A stretch of DNA of 64,000 bases from Oscillospiraceae bacterium. Its GTDB lineage: Bacteria > Bacillota > Clostridia > Oscillospirales > Ruminococcaceae. The notes under the pieces are model-generated. The model saw nothing but the letters and a program-made list of their open reading frames with translations, ran no database searches and was not told the origin of the DNA. Shown piece after piece: positions 35,629-43,298 of the stretch (position 1 is the stretch's first letter; each line of letters starts with the position of its first letter). Both the position numbers and the translations under genes were made by a program. The stretch is taken from positions 1-64,000 of the forward strand of contig JAAYNJ010000017.1 of NCBI GenBank assembly GCA_012520915.1, in the 5' to 3' direction.

Positions 35629-36263
35629 TATGCCCCGCCTTTCAATCTATATGGACATTCCGTCATACTGCAGCCCGCACACTTTTTTCCGGTCTCGGCG
35701 CATTGCCCTCCCAAGCCGGAAAATGAAGTTATGGATTTAGACGGAATCAAAATATGATAATCGGTCGAGTATAAACCGATTCTCTTTTTTGCATCGAGAA
35801 TATTAATTATTTCATCCTGGTACTCGAGCGACAAATCGCCGTAACCGGGTGAAAATCTCGTCGTTTTATTTTTTTGACCCGTAATATCATCTATTGCTTT
35901 GTCCGACAGCTTTTCCAAAAGAACGGTTGCAGAAGCCTGGAGCACTACCGCTTTTGCCATCGAAACATGCGAGCTCTTGGAAATCAGACGGTCAACTTCC
36001 AGACCGAGAGTTGCGGCGTATAACATTACGGATTCACTCAAGTTGAGGTGATTTGAAAGATCTTTACTGTAAAATCTGCTTTCACCTAATAAAATACCCC
36101 CCTCGATTGCGGTGAGGGGAAATACTTTTTCAACATGCCGAAATCGGGAAGTCTCATTTACATCCTGCCAGCATTCCCTTATCAGACTGTCCGTTTTATC
36201 TTCCACCGTATTTGAACGGTAGCCTATCATCCTTTTTATTTCCTGATAATCAACCGAATCCAA
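35628..36263 (-). CDS. stand-alone methionine synthase reactivation-domain protein
   Basis: 211 residues from TTG 36263, which has GAGG six bases upstream and begins directly after the metF stop; a TTG at 36275 is possible but has no site. RFSPGYGDLSLEYQ matches the SAM-binding RxxxGYG-type segment of the MetH activation domain. The C-terminus is rich in cysteine (CAETGKKCAGCSMTECPYR), which the classical domain lacks and which might bind metal or a cluster. It should reductively methylate inactive cob(II)alamin on MetH using SAM. Sandwiched between metF and metH and coupled to both. Confidence 0.85.
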   Translation of the reverse strand: MDSVDYQEIKRMIGYRSNTVEDKTDSLIRECWQDVNETSRFRHVEKVFPLTAIEGGILLGESRFYSKDLSNHLNLSESVMLYAATLGLEVDRLISKSSHVSMAKAVVLQASATVLLEKLSDKAIDDITGQKNKTTRFSPGYGDLSLEYQDEIINILDAKKRIGLYSTDYHILIPSKSITSFSGLGGQCAETGKKCAGCSMTECPYRLKGGA

Positions 36264-36264
36264 A

Positions 36265-37131
36265 TTATACCTCAATGATGTACGAAAGATTATTCAAAAT
36301 GCCCTCGGCAATATCGGGTTTATTCATCGTATATATGTGGACGCCGTTTACCCCGTTTGCGATGAGGTCGATAATCTGCTCCGTGGCATAAGCCACTCCG
36401 GCCTGTTCCATCGCGTTTCGGTCATGACCGAATTTGTCAACGATATTTTTAAACCTCGGAGGGAGCGACGCGCCGCTCAACTCCAAAATCCTCTTAATCT
36501 GTTTTCCGTTTGTAACCGGCATTATCCCCGCAAGAACGGGTATGGTTATGCCTGCTTCACGGATTTTGTACAGAAACTTGTATAAAACGGAGTTGTCAAA
36601 AAACATCTGCGTAGTCAAAAAAGAACAACCTGCATCGACTTTCTTTTTAAGATTTTCGATATCCTCGTCCAGGTTCGCACTTTCAATATGACCTTCGGCA
36701 TAACACGCGCCTCCGACACAAAAACCGCCGAAATCCAATATCTCTTCCACGAGATCGCTCGCAAATCTGAATTTTGCATCTTCGGGAATCGGTATACCGT
36801 CCTTAAGATCTCCTCTCAGTGCAAGTATATTTTTAACGCCGATTTTTTTCTGTTGGGTGAGTTCCGATATTATCATCTCCTCGTTTACCCCGACGCATGT
36901 GAGATGAACAAGCGGAACGGCTCCTTCTTTGATGATGTAATCGGCCATCTCCAAAGTGTTTTTGTTATTGCTTCCCCCGGCTCCGTATGTGACGCTAATA
37001 AAATCAGGTTTTAAAGCCACCGATTTTGAGATGACTTCATAGGACTTTTCCAGGGTATCTCCCTTTTTCGGCGGAAACAGTTCAAGCGACACGGTAGGTC
37101 TTTTTTTAGACAAAAGATCTTTTATATACAT
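36265..37131 (-). CDS. metF: 5,10-methylenetetrahydrofolate reductase
   Basis: 288 residues from ATG 37131, after AAAAGGGG. The TIM barrel has SLELFPPK (catalytic Glu), VTYGAGGSN, HLTCVG, LALRGD, and FLTTQMFFDNSVLYKF. The product 5-methyl-THF feeds MetH. This is the first gene of the methionine operon, with a promoter at 37166-37194. No SAM riboswitch or S-box-like hairpins can be seen in the 170-base leader region. Confidence 0.93.
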   Translation of the reverse strand: MYIKDLLSKKRPTVSLELFPPKKGDTLEKSYEVISKSVALKPDFISVTYGAGGSNNKNTLEMADYIIKEGAVPLVHLTCVGVNEEMIISELTQQKKIGVKNILALRGDLKDGIPIPEDAKFRFASDLVEEILDFGGFCVGGACYAEGHIESANLDEDIENLKKKVDAGCSFLTTQMFFDNSVLYKFLYKIREAGITIPVLAGIMPVTNGKQIKRILELSGASLPPRFKNIVDKFGHDRNAMEQAGVAYATEQIIDLIANGVNGVHIYTMNKPDIAEGILNNLSYIIEV

Positions 37132-37165
37132 AACATGACCCCTTTTAAAAAACCGATTAAAGATA

Positions 37166-37194
37166 ATAATACAATTATTTCTCATTCAGTTCAA
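37166..37194 (-). promoter_or_regulatory. promoter of the methionine operon
   Basis: Minus-strand TTGAAC (37194-37189) and TATTAT (37171-37166) are separated by 17 bases, about 30 bases ahead of the metF start. Confidence 0.6.
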
Positions 37195-37222
37195 TAAAAT
37201 AGATTAGGGCAAAATAACAAAC

Positions 37223-37243
37223 AGAACGGTTTGACGCCGTTCT
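37223..37243 (-). terminator. probable terminator after the cotH gene
   Basis: Minus-strand hairpin AGAACGG/CCGTTCT with a seven-base loop, followed by GTTTGTTATTTT. It separates the cotH cluster from the methionine operon. Confidence 0.6.
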
Positions 37244-37302
37244 ATTTGGTTTTAAGCTGTATATTTGCGGATGATGCGGGAATTCTAAATACCGTCGATG
37301 AG

Positions 37303-38733
37303 TTATTCCATGTCGGGGTACAATAATTTCAGATTTCTCATATCTTCAAAGTCTCCAAGGTCGTTGATGGATATATGAGAAGCATCGATATAATTTTCTC
37401 TGCTGTATCCGGGCTGTGAAAAATGGGAGGGGATATCACCTCTCAGTTGTCCGGAAACGCTCTTTGCCCTCAAAAGACAGAATTCCTGAAATGTATCCAC
37501 TGCCAGCAGAAAATCTTCGTGGCTACAGAATTTTGTCTTATCCTTCATAACATAGGGAGAAATCATCTTTGCGGTTTTAGCGGTTTCTTTAACGAAGCAA
37601 CCCGAATCGAAAAAATTTGAAATAAAGTCTTCGTAAATATTATGGTACTTTTCTTTATAGGCGGGGTTTGCCATGACGTTGGAAAACATAGGCCTTTTGT
37701 CCAGCACATCCCCGAGGGCGGGACTGTCTATGGGAAGATTTACAAAGAGTGTCGGGTCGTTTACGGGATCAGTCATACCCAGGGCATAGGTTCCGTAAGC
37801 GAGATTGTAATCCCATGGAATCATCGTCAACATACCGTCTTTTTCGTAGAGAAAATAGTTATGGCCTGTTTGTCCCAAGTAGCTGTCGAAGTTTGCCACA
37901 AAACTCTGCACCGTAAAATATCGAAGCAGGTTGTCCATATCGATTATTTTTTCAAGATCTTCGCCGACGGATAAAATTTCAAGCGACTTTATAAGACGTC
38001 TTTTATCTTCATCGCTTGGCTTAAACCTCGCTTTTCTGAAGATGTTGTCGTAATTTGCAAAGTCATCTCCGGTATAAATCAGGGCTACATCGGTATTTTC
38101 GTCCTTAAGACGCCTGTAGTCGGGTTTATATAATTGGCCGTAATCAATTCCGAAGTTTCTCTTTGCAAAAGCGTTTTCAACCTCTTCAATTGCAACATAA
38201 AGCCCCCAATCCTCACCGTTTACGGTTATGAAGACATAGCTGCAGAGAGAGGAGGGAACCTCGAGGTGAGCCATCATTTTATAGGTCATGTATTCCTTGA
38301 GAAAGCTGTTGTCCTGAAAGGAACTGTTCAGGGATACCTTGTCCAATCCGTGATATGTCAGGTTTTTATCGAAATGGTCGAACTCGATTTTAAATCCGAA
38401 ACGCTTTGAACCGTATTTTTGTATTTGAGCCAGGGAATTGTTGCCCTTAACCCTAAGCCCGACATTCTGAAAGACCTCGTTGTCGATTGTAACGTCGACA
38501 CACACATACTCCTTGTCTTTTGCGTTTTTAAGCAGCGATTCCCAAACTTCTTTATCAATTTGTATATCCAACTCATGAACAATCCCGTCATTGAAAAGTC
38601 TGTTGGCGTAGGGAGGATTTGATGTCGACTTTTTTAAACCGAAGGATTCTCCGTTGATAAAAGCAAAAACAATGAATACGGATATAAAGACTATTGAGAT
38701 TATGATTTTGTCTATGTGTTTTGAATTGAGCAT
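37303..38733 (-). CDS. CotH-family protein kinase-like protein, membrane anchored
   Basis: 476 residues. One N-terminal helix (about 9-27) anchors or exports the protein. CotH-family features are RLFNDGIVHELDIQI, GLRVKGNNSL, KRFGFKIEFDHF, YVFITVNGEDWGLYVAIEEVE and the metal-site motif TMIPWDYNLAYGT. B. subtilis CotH is an atypical kinase that phosphorylates spore-coat proteins, but homologues occur in non-sporulating contexts too. Here it ends an operon with DUF4956 and VTC-domain genes, a combination seen repeatedly in bacteria. The substrate is unknown. The export helix suggests that it acts at the cell surface. Confidence 0.85.
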   Translation of the reverse strand: MLNSKHIDKIIISIVFISVFIVFAFINGESFGLKKSTSNPPYANRLFNDGIVHELDIQIDKEVWESLLKNAKDKEYVCVDVTIDNEVFQNVGLRVKGNNSLAQIQKYGSKRFGFKIEFDHFDKNLTYHGLDKVSLNSSFQDNSFLKEYMTYKMMAHLEVPSSLCSYVFITVNGEDWGLYVAIEEVENAFAKRNFGIDYGQLYKPDYRRLKDENTDVALIYTGDDFANYDNIFRKARFKPSDEDKRRLIKSLEILSVGEDLEKIIDMDNLLRYFTVQSFVANFDSYLGQTGHNYFLYEKDGMLTMIPWDYNLAYGTYALGMTDPVNDPTLFVNLPIDSPALGDVLDKRPMFSNVMANPAYKEKYHNIYEDFISNFFDSGCFVKETAKTAKMISPYVMKDKTKFCSHEDFLLAVDTFQEFCLLRAKSVSGQLRGDIPSHFSQPGYSRENYIDASHISINDLGDFEDMRNLKLLYPDME

Positions 38734-38742
38734 GAACAGTAC

Positions 38743-39414
38743 CTAACTCAGGTAATCTCCGTTATAACTGACAAGCACGGCGTGATTTACCCCTTCGATA
38801 TCGAACAATCGGTTTACAAATGAAGACTCTCCGTTTTTTAGACGCACTTCATAATTGAATTCCGCCATATCCCGGCTGACGGTTTTGCTTTTGAGTACGG
38901 ATTTGCTGACATTATTGTCAATAAATTTTTTCAATTCTTCTTCTGCAGAACTGTTACTGCAACGAACCACAAGGATATAAGAGGTATCGCTGAAATTGCG
39001 GCTGCTGAATATGAGAATAATGATACCGATAAACAGACTCCCGAAAAATGCAAGAGGGATCAGACCTGCCGCCGTGACAATACCCACTGAAATGCTCCAA
39101 AAGAGAAAGGCTATATCGGTCGGTTCTTTTATCGCAGCCCTGAATCTTACAATCGACAGAGCGCCCACCATTCCGAGCGACAGCACAATGTTGCTTGTCA
39201 CCGCGAGTATTACCAGAGATGTTATCATTGCAAGGGCGATAAGAGATATGCCGAAACCGGAAGAATACATAACTCCCTTATAGGTCTTTTTATAGACAAA
39301 TAGTATGAAAAGACCGAGCACGAATGACAGAAACAGGGCCAACAACATATCTATAGGATATATGCCGCCCACCTTTTCCAAAAAGCTTGATTTAAAAATG
39401 TCGTTGAATGTCAT
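38743..39414 (-). CDS. DUF4956 membrane protein
   Basis: 223 residues. Four predicted helices lie within the first 140, including LSLGMVGALSIVRFRAAIKEP, which is characteristic of DUF4956. A soluble alpha/beta C-terminal domain of about 80 residues follows. Function is unknown. It is commonly encoded next to VTC-domain polyphosphate-polymerase-like proteins, as here. RBS is ACAGGGGGGAG. Confidence 0.85.
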   Translation of the reverse strand: MTFNDIFKSSFLEKVGGIYPIDMLLALFLSFVLGLFILFVYKKTYKGVMYSSGFGISLIALAMITSLVILAVTSNIVLSLGMVGALSIVRFRAAIKEPTDIAFLFWSISVGIVTAAGLIPLAFFGSLFIGIIILIFSSRNFSDTSYILVVRCSNSSAEEELKKFIDNNVSKSVLKSKTVSRDMAEFNYEVRLKNGESSFVNRLFDIEGVNHAVLVSYNGDYLS

Positions 39415-39434
39415 AACTCCCCCCTGTAGTTTAA

Positions 39435-40106
39435 TTAATCGTATCTTCTCGATAAAGCATATTTTGAATAGGCGCCCCTCCGCCTCGAATCGAGCCCGAC
39501 TGCAAGACGTACGATATCGGGAATAAACTCATCGTACTTGACCTCCAAAACGGCATAACTTGAGTTGTCAGATTTTACCAGCGGGATATCGAAATTCAAA
39601 AATTCGGTATTTCCAAAAGCGGTTCTGATATCGCTGTCAAGTGTTATCCTGACGTTTCCCGGCACAAATGTATATGCTTCCCGTCTGTAGTCGACGATAG
39701 TCGAAGGCTTCAATTGGTGCAGTATGATTTTTGAATAAAACTCACCGATAAGATGGTTGTTTGAAACCGCCATCCATTCTACATCGCCATACAATATCTT
39801 TTCCACCTGATTAGCGGTAATCGCGGCGGTCTCCTTTCTTCCGAGTCCCGCAATCTTGACCTTTTTTTCCAACTTAATAAAGGATGGGTCATAGTTGTAC
39901 AATCTGATTCGAAATTTTTCACGACGGCTCACGCCGTCCAACTTTTCTCTAAGAGCTTTATCGTAGATGTTGTCAAAATAGATACTGCGCACACGGTAAT
40001 AACCGTATGCGCCGGAGTTGGCATCAAGGGGAAACAAATTGTCGAGCCTGTTTTTCAGGATATGGTAATCAAAACGGTTTATTTCAAATTTATCCTCGTG
40101 GCGCAT
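39435..40106 (-). CDS. VTC-domain (polyphosphate-polymerase-like) protein
   Basis: 223 residues. The VTC tunnel fold is recognised from YYRVRSIYFDNIYDKALREK, EKFRIRLYNYD, KLEKKVKIAG, IVDYRREAYTF with ITLDSDIRT, and AVLEVKYDEFIPDIV. The basic and acidic residues in these strands correspond to those lining the phosphate tunnel of yeast Vtc4. A role in polyphosphate or related anionic polymer synthesis at the membrane is likely together with the DUF4956 protein. No SPX or membrane domain is attached. RBS is AAAGGGGAGAG. Confidence 0.85.
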   Translation of the reverse strand: MRHEDKFEINRFDYHILKNRLDNLFPLDANSGAYGYYRVRSIYFDNIYDKALREKLDGVSRREKFRIRLYNYDPSFIKLEKKVKIAGLGRKETAAITANQVEKILYGDVEWMAVSNNHLIGEFYSKIILHQLKPSTIVDYRREAYTFVPGNVRITLDSDIRTAFGNTEFLNFDIPLVKSDNSSYAVLEVKYDEFIPDIVRLAVGLDSRRRGAYSKYALSRRYD

Positions 40107-40138
40107 TTGCTCTCCCCTTTAAATTGTCATCGGGTTTA

Positions 40139-40311
40139 TTAGTCGTCGTAGTCGGAGTTCCCGTCATCATAATCGGAATTGCCGTCGTCATAGTCGGTAT
40201 CCATTATATCAAGTTTGTCGTTGTAATTGCTGAAACCGTCTTAGTTTTAATCATAGATGCTATCCGAATCAAACTGGCTTTAAAATGCCTTTACATCGGA
40301 ACCTAAATGAG
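40139..40311 (-). pseudogene. decayed acidic repeat tail, probable remnant of the upstream gene's 3' end
   Basis: Minus-strand frame ending at TAA 40141-40139 encodes a short acidic repeat, DYDDGNSDYDDGNSDYDD. Further upstream in the same frame are FSNYNDKLDIMD and SQFDSDSIYD, interrupted by in-frame stops. The frame differs from that of the RsgI-like gene, which stops at 40312. Asp/Asn/Tyr tails of this type are common on small secreted Gram-positive proteins. The segment looks like such a tail cut off by a frameshift and stops. Confidence 0.45.
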
Positions 40312-40737
40312 CTACCTGATTTTTGACTTTACTCCTTCCGATATCTCATTAGAAAAAGTCATATTCGGTATTTTGGATCCTTCTTCAAACTCGAGAACGA
40401 CTTCTCTGACATTTACAGCCTCTGACTCCGCAAAATAACCTGCTTCATTGATTTTGCCGACAAGCTCTATTATAGCGGTTTTTGTGTCCTTCCCGACATA
40501 GTCGCCGTAATTGTCAAGTATGACTTTGCCATCGCTGTTTTTTGCCTTTATTTCGGTGACCATGCCATCGCCGTCGTATCTGATAGAGAGTTCCGGGTTT
40601 ACTTTTAATAGAATCGCTCCGTCGCTTTTTACAGTTGAAGAAGGATTTAAGTTCATGCAGCATGCGGTAAATATCGCCGACACCACCAATATTATAAGCA
40701 GAATGGGTATATTTGAAAGTTCTTTTGCTTTTCTCAT
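40312..40737 (-). CDS. small membrane-anchored protein with RsgI-like middle domain
   Basis: 141 residues. An N-terminal helix (about 9-27) runs into CC, which could be a lipid anchor, though the lipobox is imperfect. Then comes a domain with ILLKVNPELSIRYDGDGMVTEIKAKN and TAIIELVGKINEAGYF, resembling the middle domain of anti-sigma-I factors (RsgI family), where xINPSVSI-type strands and a helix recur. It lacks the cytoplasmic anti-sigma segment, so it is probably not itself an anti-sigma factor. First gene of the VTC/DUF4956/CotH run. Possibly truncated at its C-terminus; see 40139-40311. Confidence 0.6.
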   Translation of the reverse strand: MRKAKELSNIPILLIILVVSAIFTACCMNLNPSSTVKSDGAILLKVNPELSIRYDGDGMVTEIKAKNSDGKVILDNYGDYVGKDTKTAIIELVGKINEAGYFAESEAVNVREVVLEFEEGSKIPNMTFSNEISEGVKSKIR

Positions 40738-41011
40738 TTTGATTTTCCCTTAGCTCTTTTTTATAACCGTTTTTTATTGTTTACACTCAGAGATTACGCA
40801 ACGGGAGCTTTTTTTTCGGGGTAGGAGGAAAAACAAGAAGAGCTGTCGAAAGTTCAGTGTGCTTAAAAACAAATATATAGTGTTGCCTTCAATATAATAC
40901 AAGTTTTGGAGTAATAGTTTAAAATGAGTAAAATGAGCAAGATTATAACCGAATGGAGATGACGTATTAACGGTTATATTTTTAAACCCTTGGGGGCTAA
41001 GATGGATAATA
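40738..41011. other. intergenic region with small possible ORF
   Basis: A plus-strand TATAAT occurs at 40893. It is followed by GGAG and a 12-codon frame (ATG 40924 to TGA 40962) that could be a leader peptide. Promoter elements for the leftward RsgI-like gene are weak (TATAAA near 40760). Nothing else recognised. Confidence 0.3.
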
Positions 41012-41188
41012 TTGAGTTCGTTGATTCCCTTTGCCTTTACCGCTTTTTACCCGGCAAGTTATTTTTTAGGTAAAAACAACCTTTTAAATACGGTCATTGT
41101 AGGAGTTTTGATTGCGATTTTAATGACTTTGACGGCATATCTGTTTTTTGTTTTCGGTTGCAGGAGGTACCAGAGCAACGGGAACTGA
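41012..41188 (+). CDS. small membrane protein, 58 residues, unknown
   Basis: TTG 41012 to TGA 41188. The translation has two hydrophobic stretches: LIPFAFTAFYPASYFLG, then TVIVGVLIAILMTLTAYLFF. A short tail CRRYQSNGN follows. No family recognised. The start is uncertain because the ribosome site is weak (GGAT). It converges on the tRNA-Lys terminator. The amphipathic composition and uninterrupted hydrophobic helices support a real gene only moderately. Confidence 0.4.
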   Translation: MSSLIPFAFTAFYPASYFLGKNNLLNTVIVGVLIAILMTLTAYLFFVFGCRRYQSNGN

Positions 41189-41199
41189 AATAAAAAAAC

Positions 41200-41238
41200 A
41201 AACCCGCAATTTTTCCCGGTTGAGATTATTGCGGGTTT
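41200..41238 (-). terminator. terminator of the tRNA-Lys gene
   Basis: AAACCCGCAAT/ATTGCGGGTTT hairpin, followed on the minus strand by GTTTTTTTATTT. Confidence 0.88.
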
Positions 41239-41244
41239 GTTTGC

Positions 41245-41320
41245 TGGTGAGCCATCCGCGACTCGAACGCGGGACCCTCTGCTTAAAAGGCAGATGCTCT
41301 GCCGACTGAGCTAATGGCTC
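41245..41320 (-). tRNA. tRNA-Lys (anticodon TTT)
   Basis: 76 bases including an encoded CCA. Acceptor GAGCCAT pairs with ATGGCTC. The D arm contains TAGCTCAGTCGGCAGAGC, the anticodon loop is CTTTTAA with anticodon TTT, and the T arm holds GTTCGAGTC. A monocistronic gene with its own promoter (41332-41360) and terminator. Confidence 0.95.
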
Positions 41321-41331
41321 ACAGCCACAAT

Positions 41332-41360
41332 ATGATAGCAAAGGTAAGAATTCTTGTCAA
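41332..41360 (-). promoter_or_regulatory. promoter of tRNA-Lys
   Basis: Minus-strand TTGACA (41360-41355) and TATCAT (41337-41332) have a 17-base spacer. The start would be a few bases before the tRNA 5' end. Confidence 0.78.
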
Positions 41361-41385
41361 TAAACGACGGGGATTTTTAATTTTA

Positions 41386-42399
41386 TCATCTATAGCCGTT
41401 CGGATTGTTTTTTATCCACCTCCAGCTGTCGTCACACATATCCTTAAGGTTTCTCTTCGCCGTCCATCCCAACAAATCTTTTGCAAGTGTCGGGTCGGCG
41501 TAGCATTCCGCTATATCCCCGGGACGCCTCGGGGTAATCACATAGGGGATTTCAAAACCGCAAGCTTCGGAAAAAGCGGAAATAATATCAAATACCGAAT
41601 ACCCTATACCTGTCCCCAGATTGACGGTTATAAGCCCGGGGTTGTTGTCGAGTTTGTCCAAAGCCAGGAGATGCCCTATCGCGAGATCGGTAACATGGAG
41701 ATAGTCTCTGACGCCCGTTCCGTCTTTCGTGGGATAGTCGTTTCCAAAGACGGTTATATGGCTTTCCTCTCCGACAGCAACTTTGGCGATTCTCGGAAGC
41801 AGGTTGTTGGGAATCCCGAGAGGGTCTTCCCCTATTCTGCCGGAAATATCGGCGCCGATGGGGTTAAAATAGCGAAGCAACGCGATGTTATAACTGTTGT
41901 CGGAATTATAGAAGTCTCTCAAAATGTCTTCGATGATGAGCTTTGTCCTGCCGTAGGGATTTGTTACCCTGAGTGGAAAATCTTCCTTAATCGGGACACT
42001 GTCGGGGTCTCCGTAAACCGTTGCGCTTGAGCTGAAAACAAAGTTCTTTACCTCGTATTTCTCCATTGCCGACAAAAGGTTTAGAGTGGAGAGTATGTTA
42101 TTCTTATAATATTTTAACGGCAACATGACCGACTCTCCGACGGCTTTGAGACCGGCAAAATGCACGATTGCCGTGAGCTCCGGATTTTCTTCAAACAGTT
42201 TAAAGGTGTCGGCTTCATTGCATAAATCTATTTCGTATAAAACCACGCGCTTGCCCGTCAATTCTTCAACTCTTTTTATCGATTCCTCGGAGGAATTAAC
42301 AAAATTGTCTGCAACGATGACTTCTTTATCGGACTTGAGCAGCTCGAGCAGCGTATGGGAACCGATATAACCCGCGCCGCCGGTAAGTAAAATCGACAT
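41386..42399 (-). CDS. galE: UDP-glucose 4-epimerase
   Basis: 337 residues, the usual GalE size. It shows the Rossmann motif LLTGGAGYIGSHT, SSATVYGDP, the catalytic YGRTK pair, LRYFNPIGAD, VRDYLHVTDLA and ITVNLGTGIGYS. It interconverts UDP-glucose and UDP-galactose with bound NAD. It stands alone between tRNA-Lys and the purine genes, so it probably supplies precursors for surface polymers or galactose use. Start ATG 42399 follows AGAGAGGTGTCATA. Confidence 0.94.
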   Translation of the reverse strand: MSILLTGGAGYIGSHTLLELLKSDKEVIVADNFVNSSEESIKRVEELTGKRVVLYEIDLCNEADTFKLFEENPELTAIVHFAGLKAVGESVMLPLKYYKNNILSTLNLLSAMEKYEVKNFVFSSSATVYGDPDSVPIKEDFPLRVTNPYGRTKLIIEDILRDFYNSDNSYNIALLRYFNPIGADISGRIGEDPLGIPNNLLPRIAKVAVGEESHITVFGNDYPTKDGTGVRDYLHVTDLAIGHLLALDKLDNNPGLITVNLGTGIGYSVFDIISAFSEACGFEIPYVITPRRPGDIAECYADPTLAKDLLGWTAKRNLKDMCDDSWRWIKNNPNGYR

Positions 42400-42590
42400 T
42401 ATGACACCTCTCTCTCTATATATATATTTTACAAAATCATGATATCAAATATACCCGTCATAAACAATTAAAAGGTCAATACTTATATATATATGAATGT
42501 GTGATTAAGTTATGATAATTGTGTCGGCAATGTGGTAGAATACTATATGTTGATTTTTTAGCAGATTATTTGAAGAATACAGAGGTATAT

Positions 42591-43298
42591 ATGGATAAAA
42601 TGTCCGATGTGGAGTACATCATAGGAACAAACAGCTATCCCGGCAGGGGAATAGCTCTCGGATTGACGCCCGGCGGCAGCATCGCGATTGCCTATTTTAT
42701 TACCGGAAGAAGTGAAAACAGCAAAAACAGGGTGTTTGAGTATGAAGAGGATATCCTCAAAGCCGTTCCGATAGATTTTGAAAAAATAACCGACGCTTCC
42801 CTGATTCTTTATAATGCGCTCAAAACCGCCGGAAACAGGATCATTGTCACAAACGGAGACCATACCGACACGATATATGAGTATCTTGTAAAAGGCGGAC
42901 GATTTGAAGAGGCGTTGAGAACCAGAGAATACGAACCGGATTTCCCTTCCCTCACGCCGAGAATCGCCGGAATTATCGATGCGGAAAATGCGGAATACAA
43001 GCTTGCAATATTAAAGGCCGGAACCGGCAAACAACCGGTTTGTGACAGGTTCTTTTTTGAATATACCGCGGTAGCCGGTTCGGGACATTATATCTGCACA
43101 TACAGCGGTGACGGCAATCCCATTCCTTCTTTTGCCGGGGAACCTCTGAAAATAAACATACCGGACGATATAAAAGAATTTTCAGACAGGATATGGGACA
43201 GCCTGCCACACAAGAAAAGAGTATGTCTTTTTGTGAAATACATTGATTTTAAAACCGGCAGGAAGGAACATGTTCTTACAAACGAAAGGAATGAATGA
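42591..43298 (+). CDS. purO: IMP cyclohydrolase, PurO-like
   Basis: 235 residues from ATG 42591 (GAGG site); the longer frame to 42519 has no site. SYPGRGIALGLTPGG near the N-terminus, SENSKNRVFEYEEDIL, VTNGDHTDTIYEYL and FPSLTPRIAGII are features of the IMP_cyclohyd (PurO) family first known from archaea. It would close the ring of FAICAR to IMP, the last step of purine synthesis. It overlaps the AICAR formyltransferase gene by 4 bases (ATGA), which fits consecutive steps. Confidence 0.85.
   Translation: MDKMSDVEYIIGTNSYPGRGIALGLTPGGSIAIAYFITGRSENSKNRVFEYEEDILKAVPIDFEKITDASLILYNALKTAGNRIIVTNGDHTDTIYEYLVKGGRFEEALRTREYEPDFPSLTPRIAGIIDAENAEYKLAILKAGTGKQPVCDRFFFEYTAVAGSGHYICTYSGDGNPIPSFAGEPLKINIPDDIKEFSDRIWDSLPHKKRVCLFVKYIDFKTGRKEHVLTNERNE

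Noticed and set aside
37132-37302. SAM riboswitch ahead of the methionine operon
   Set aside because: No S-box core helices or terminator/antiterminator pair between the promoter and metF could be found.
41314-42030. 238-codon plus-strand frame across tRNA-Lys upstream sequence and galE
   Set aside because: Antisense to galE and begins inside the tRNA-Lys gene; translation shows no family resemblance.
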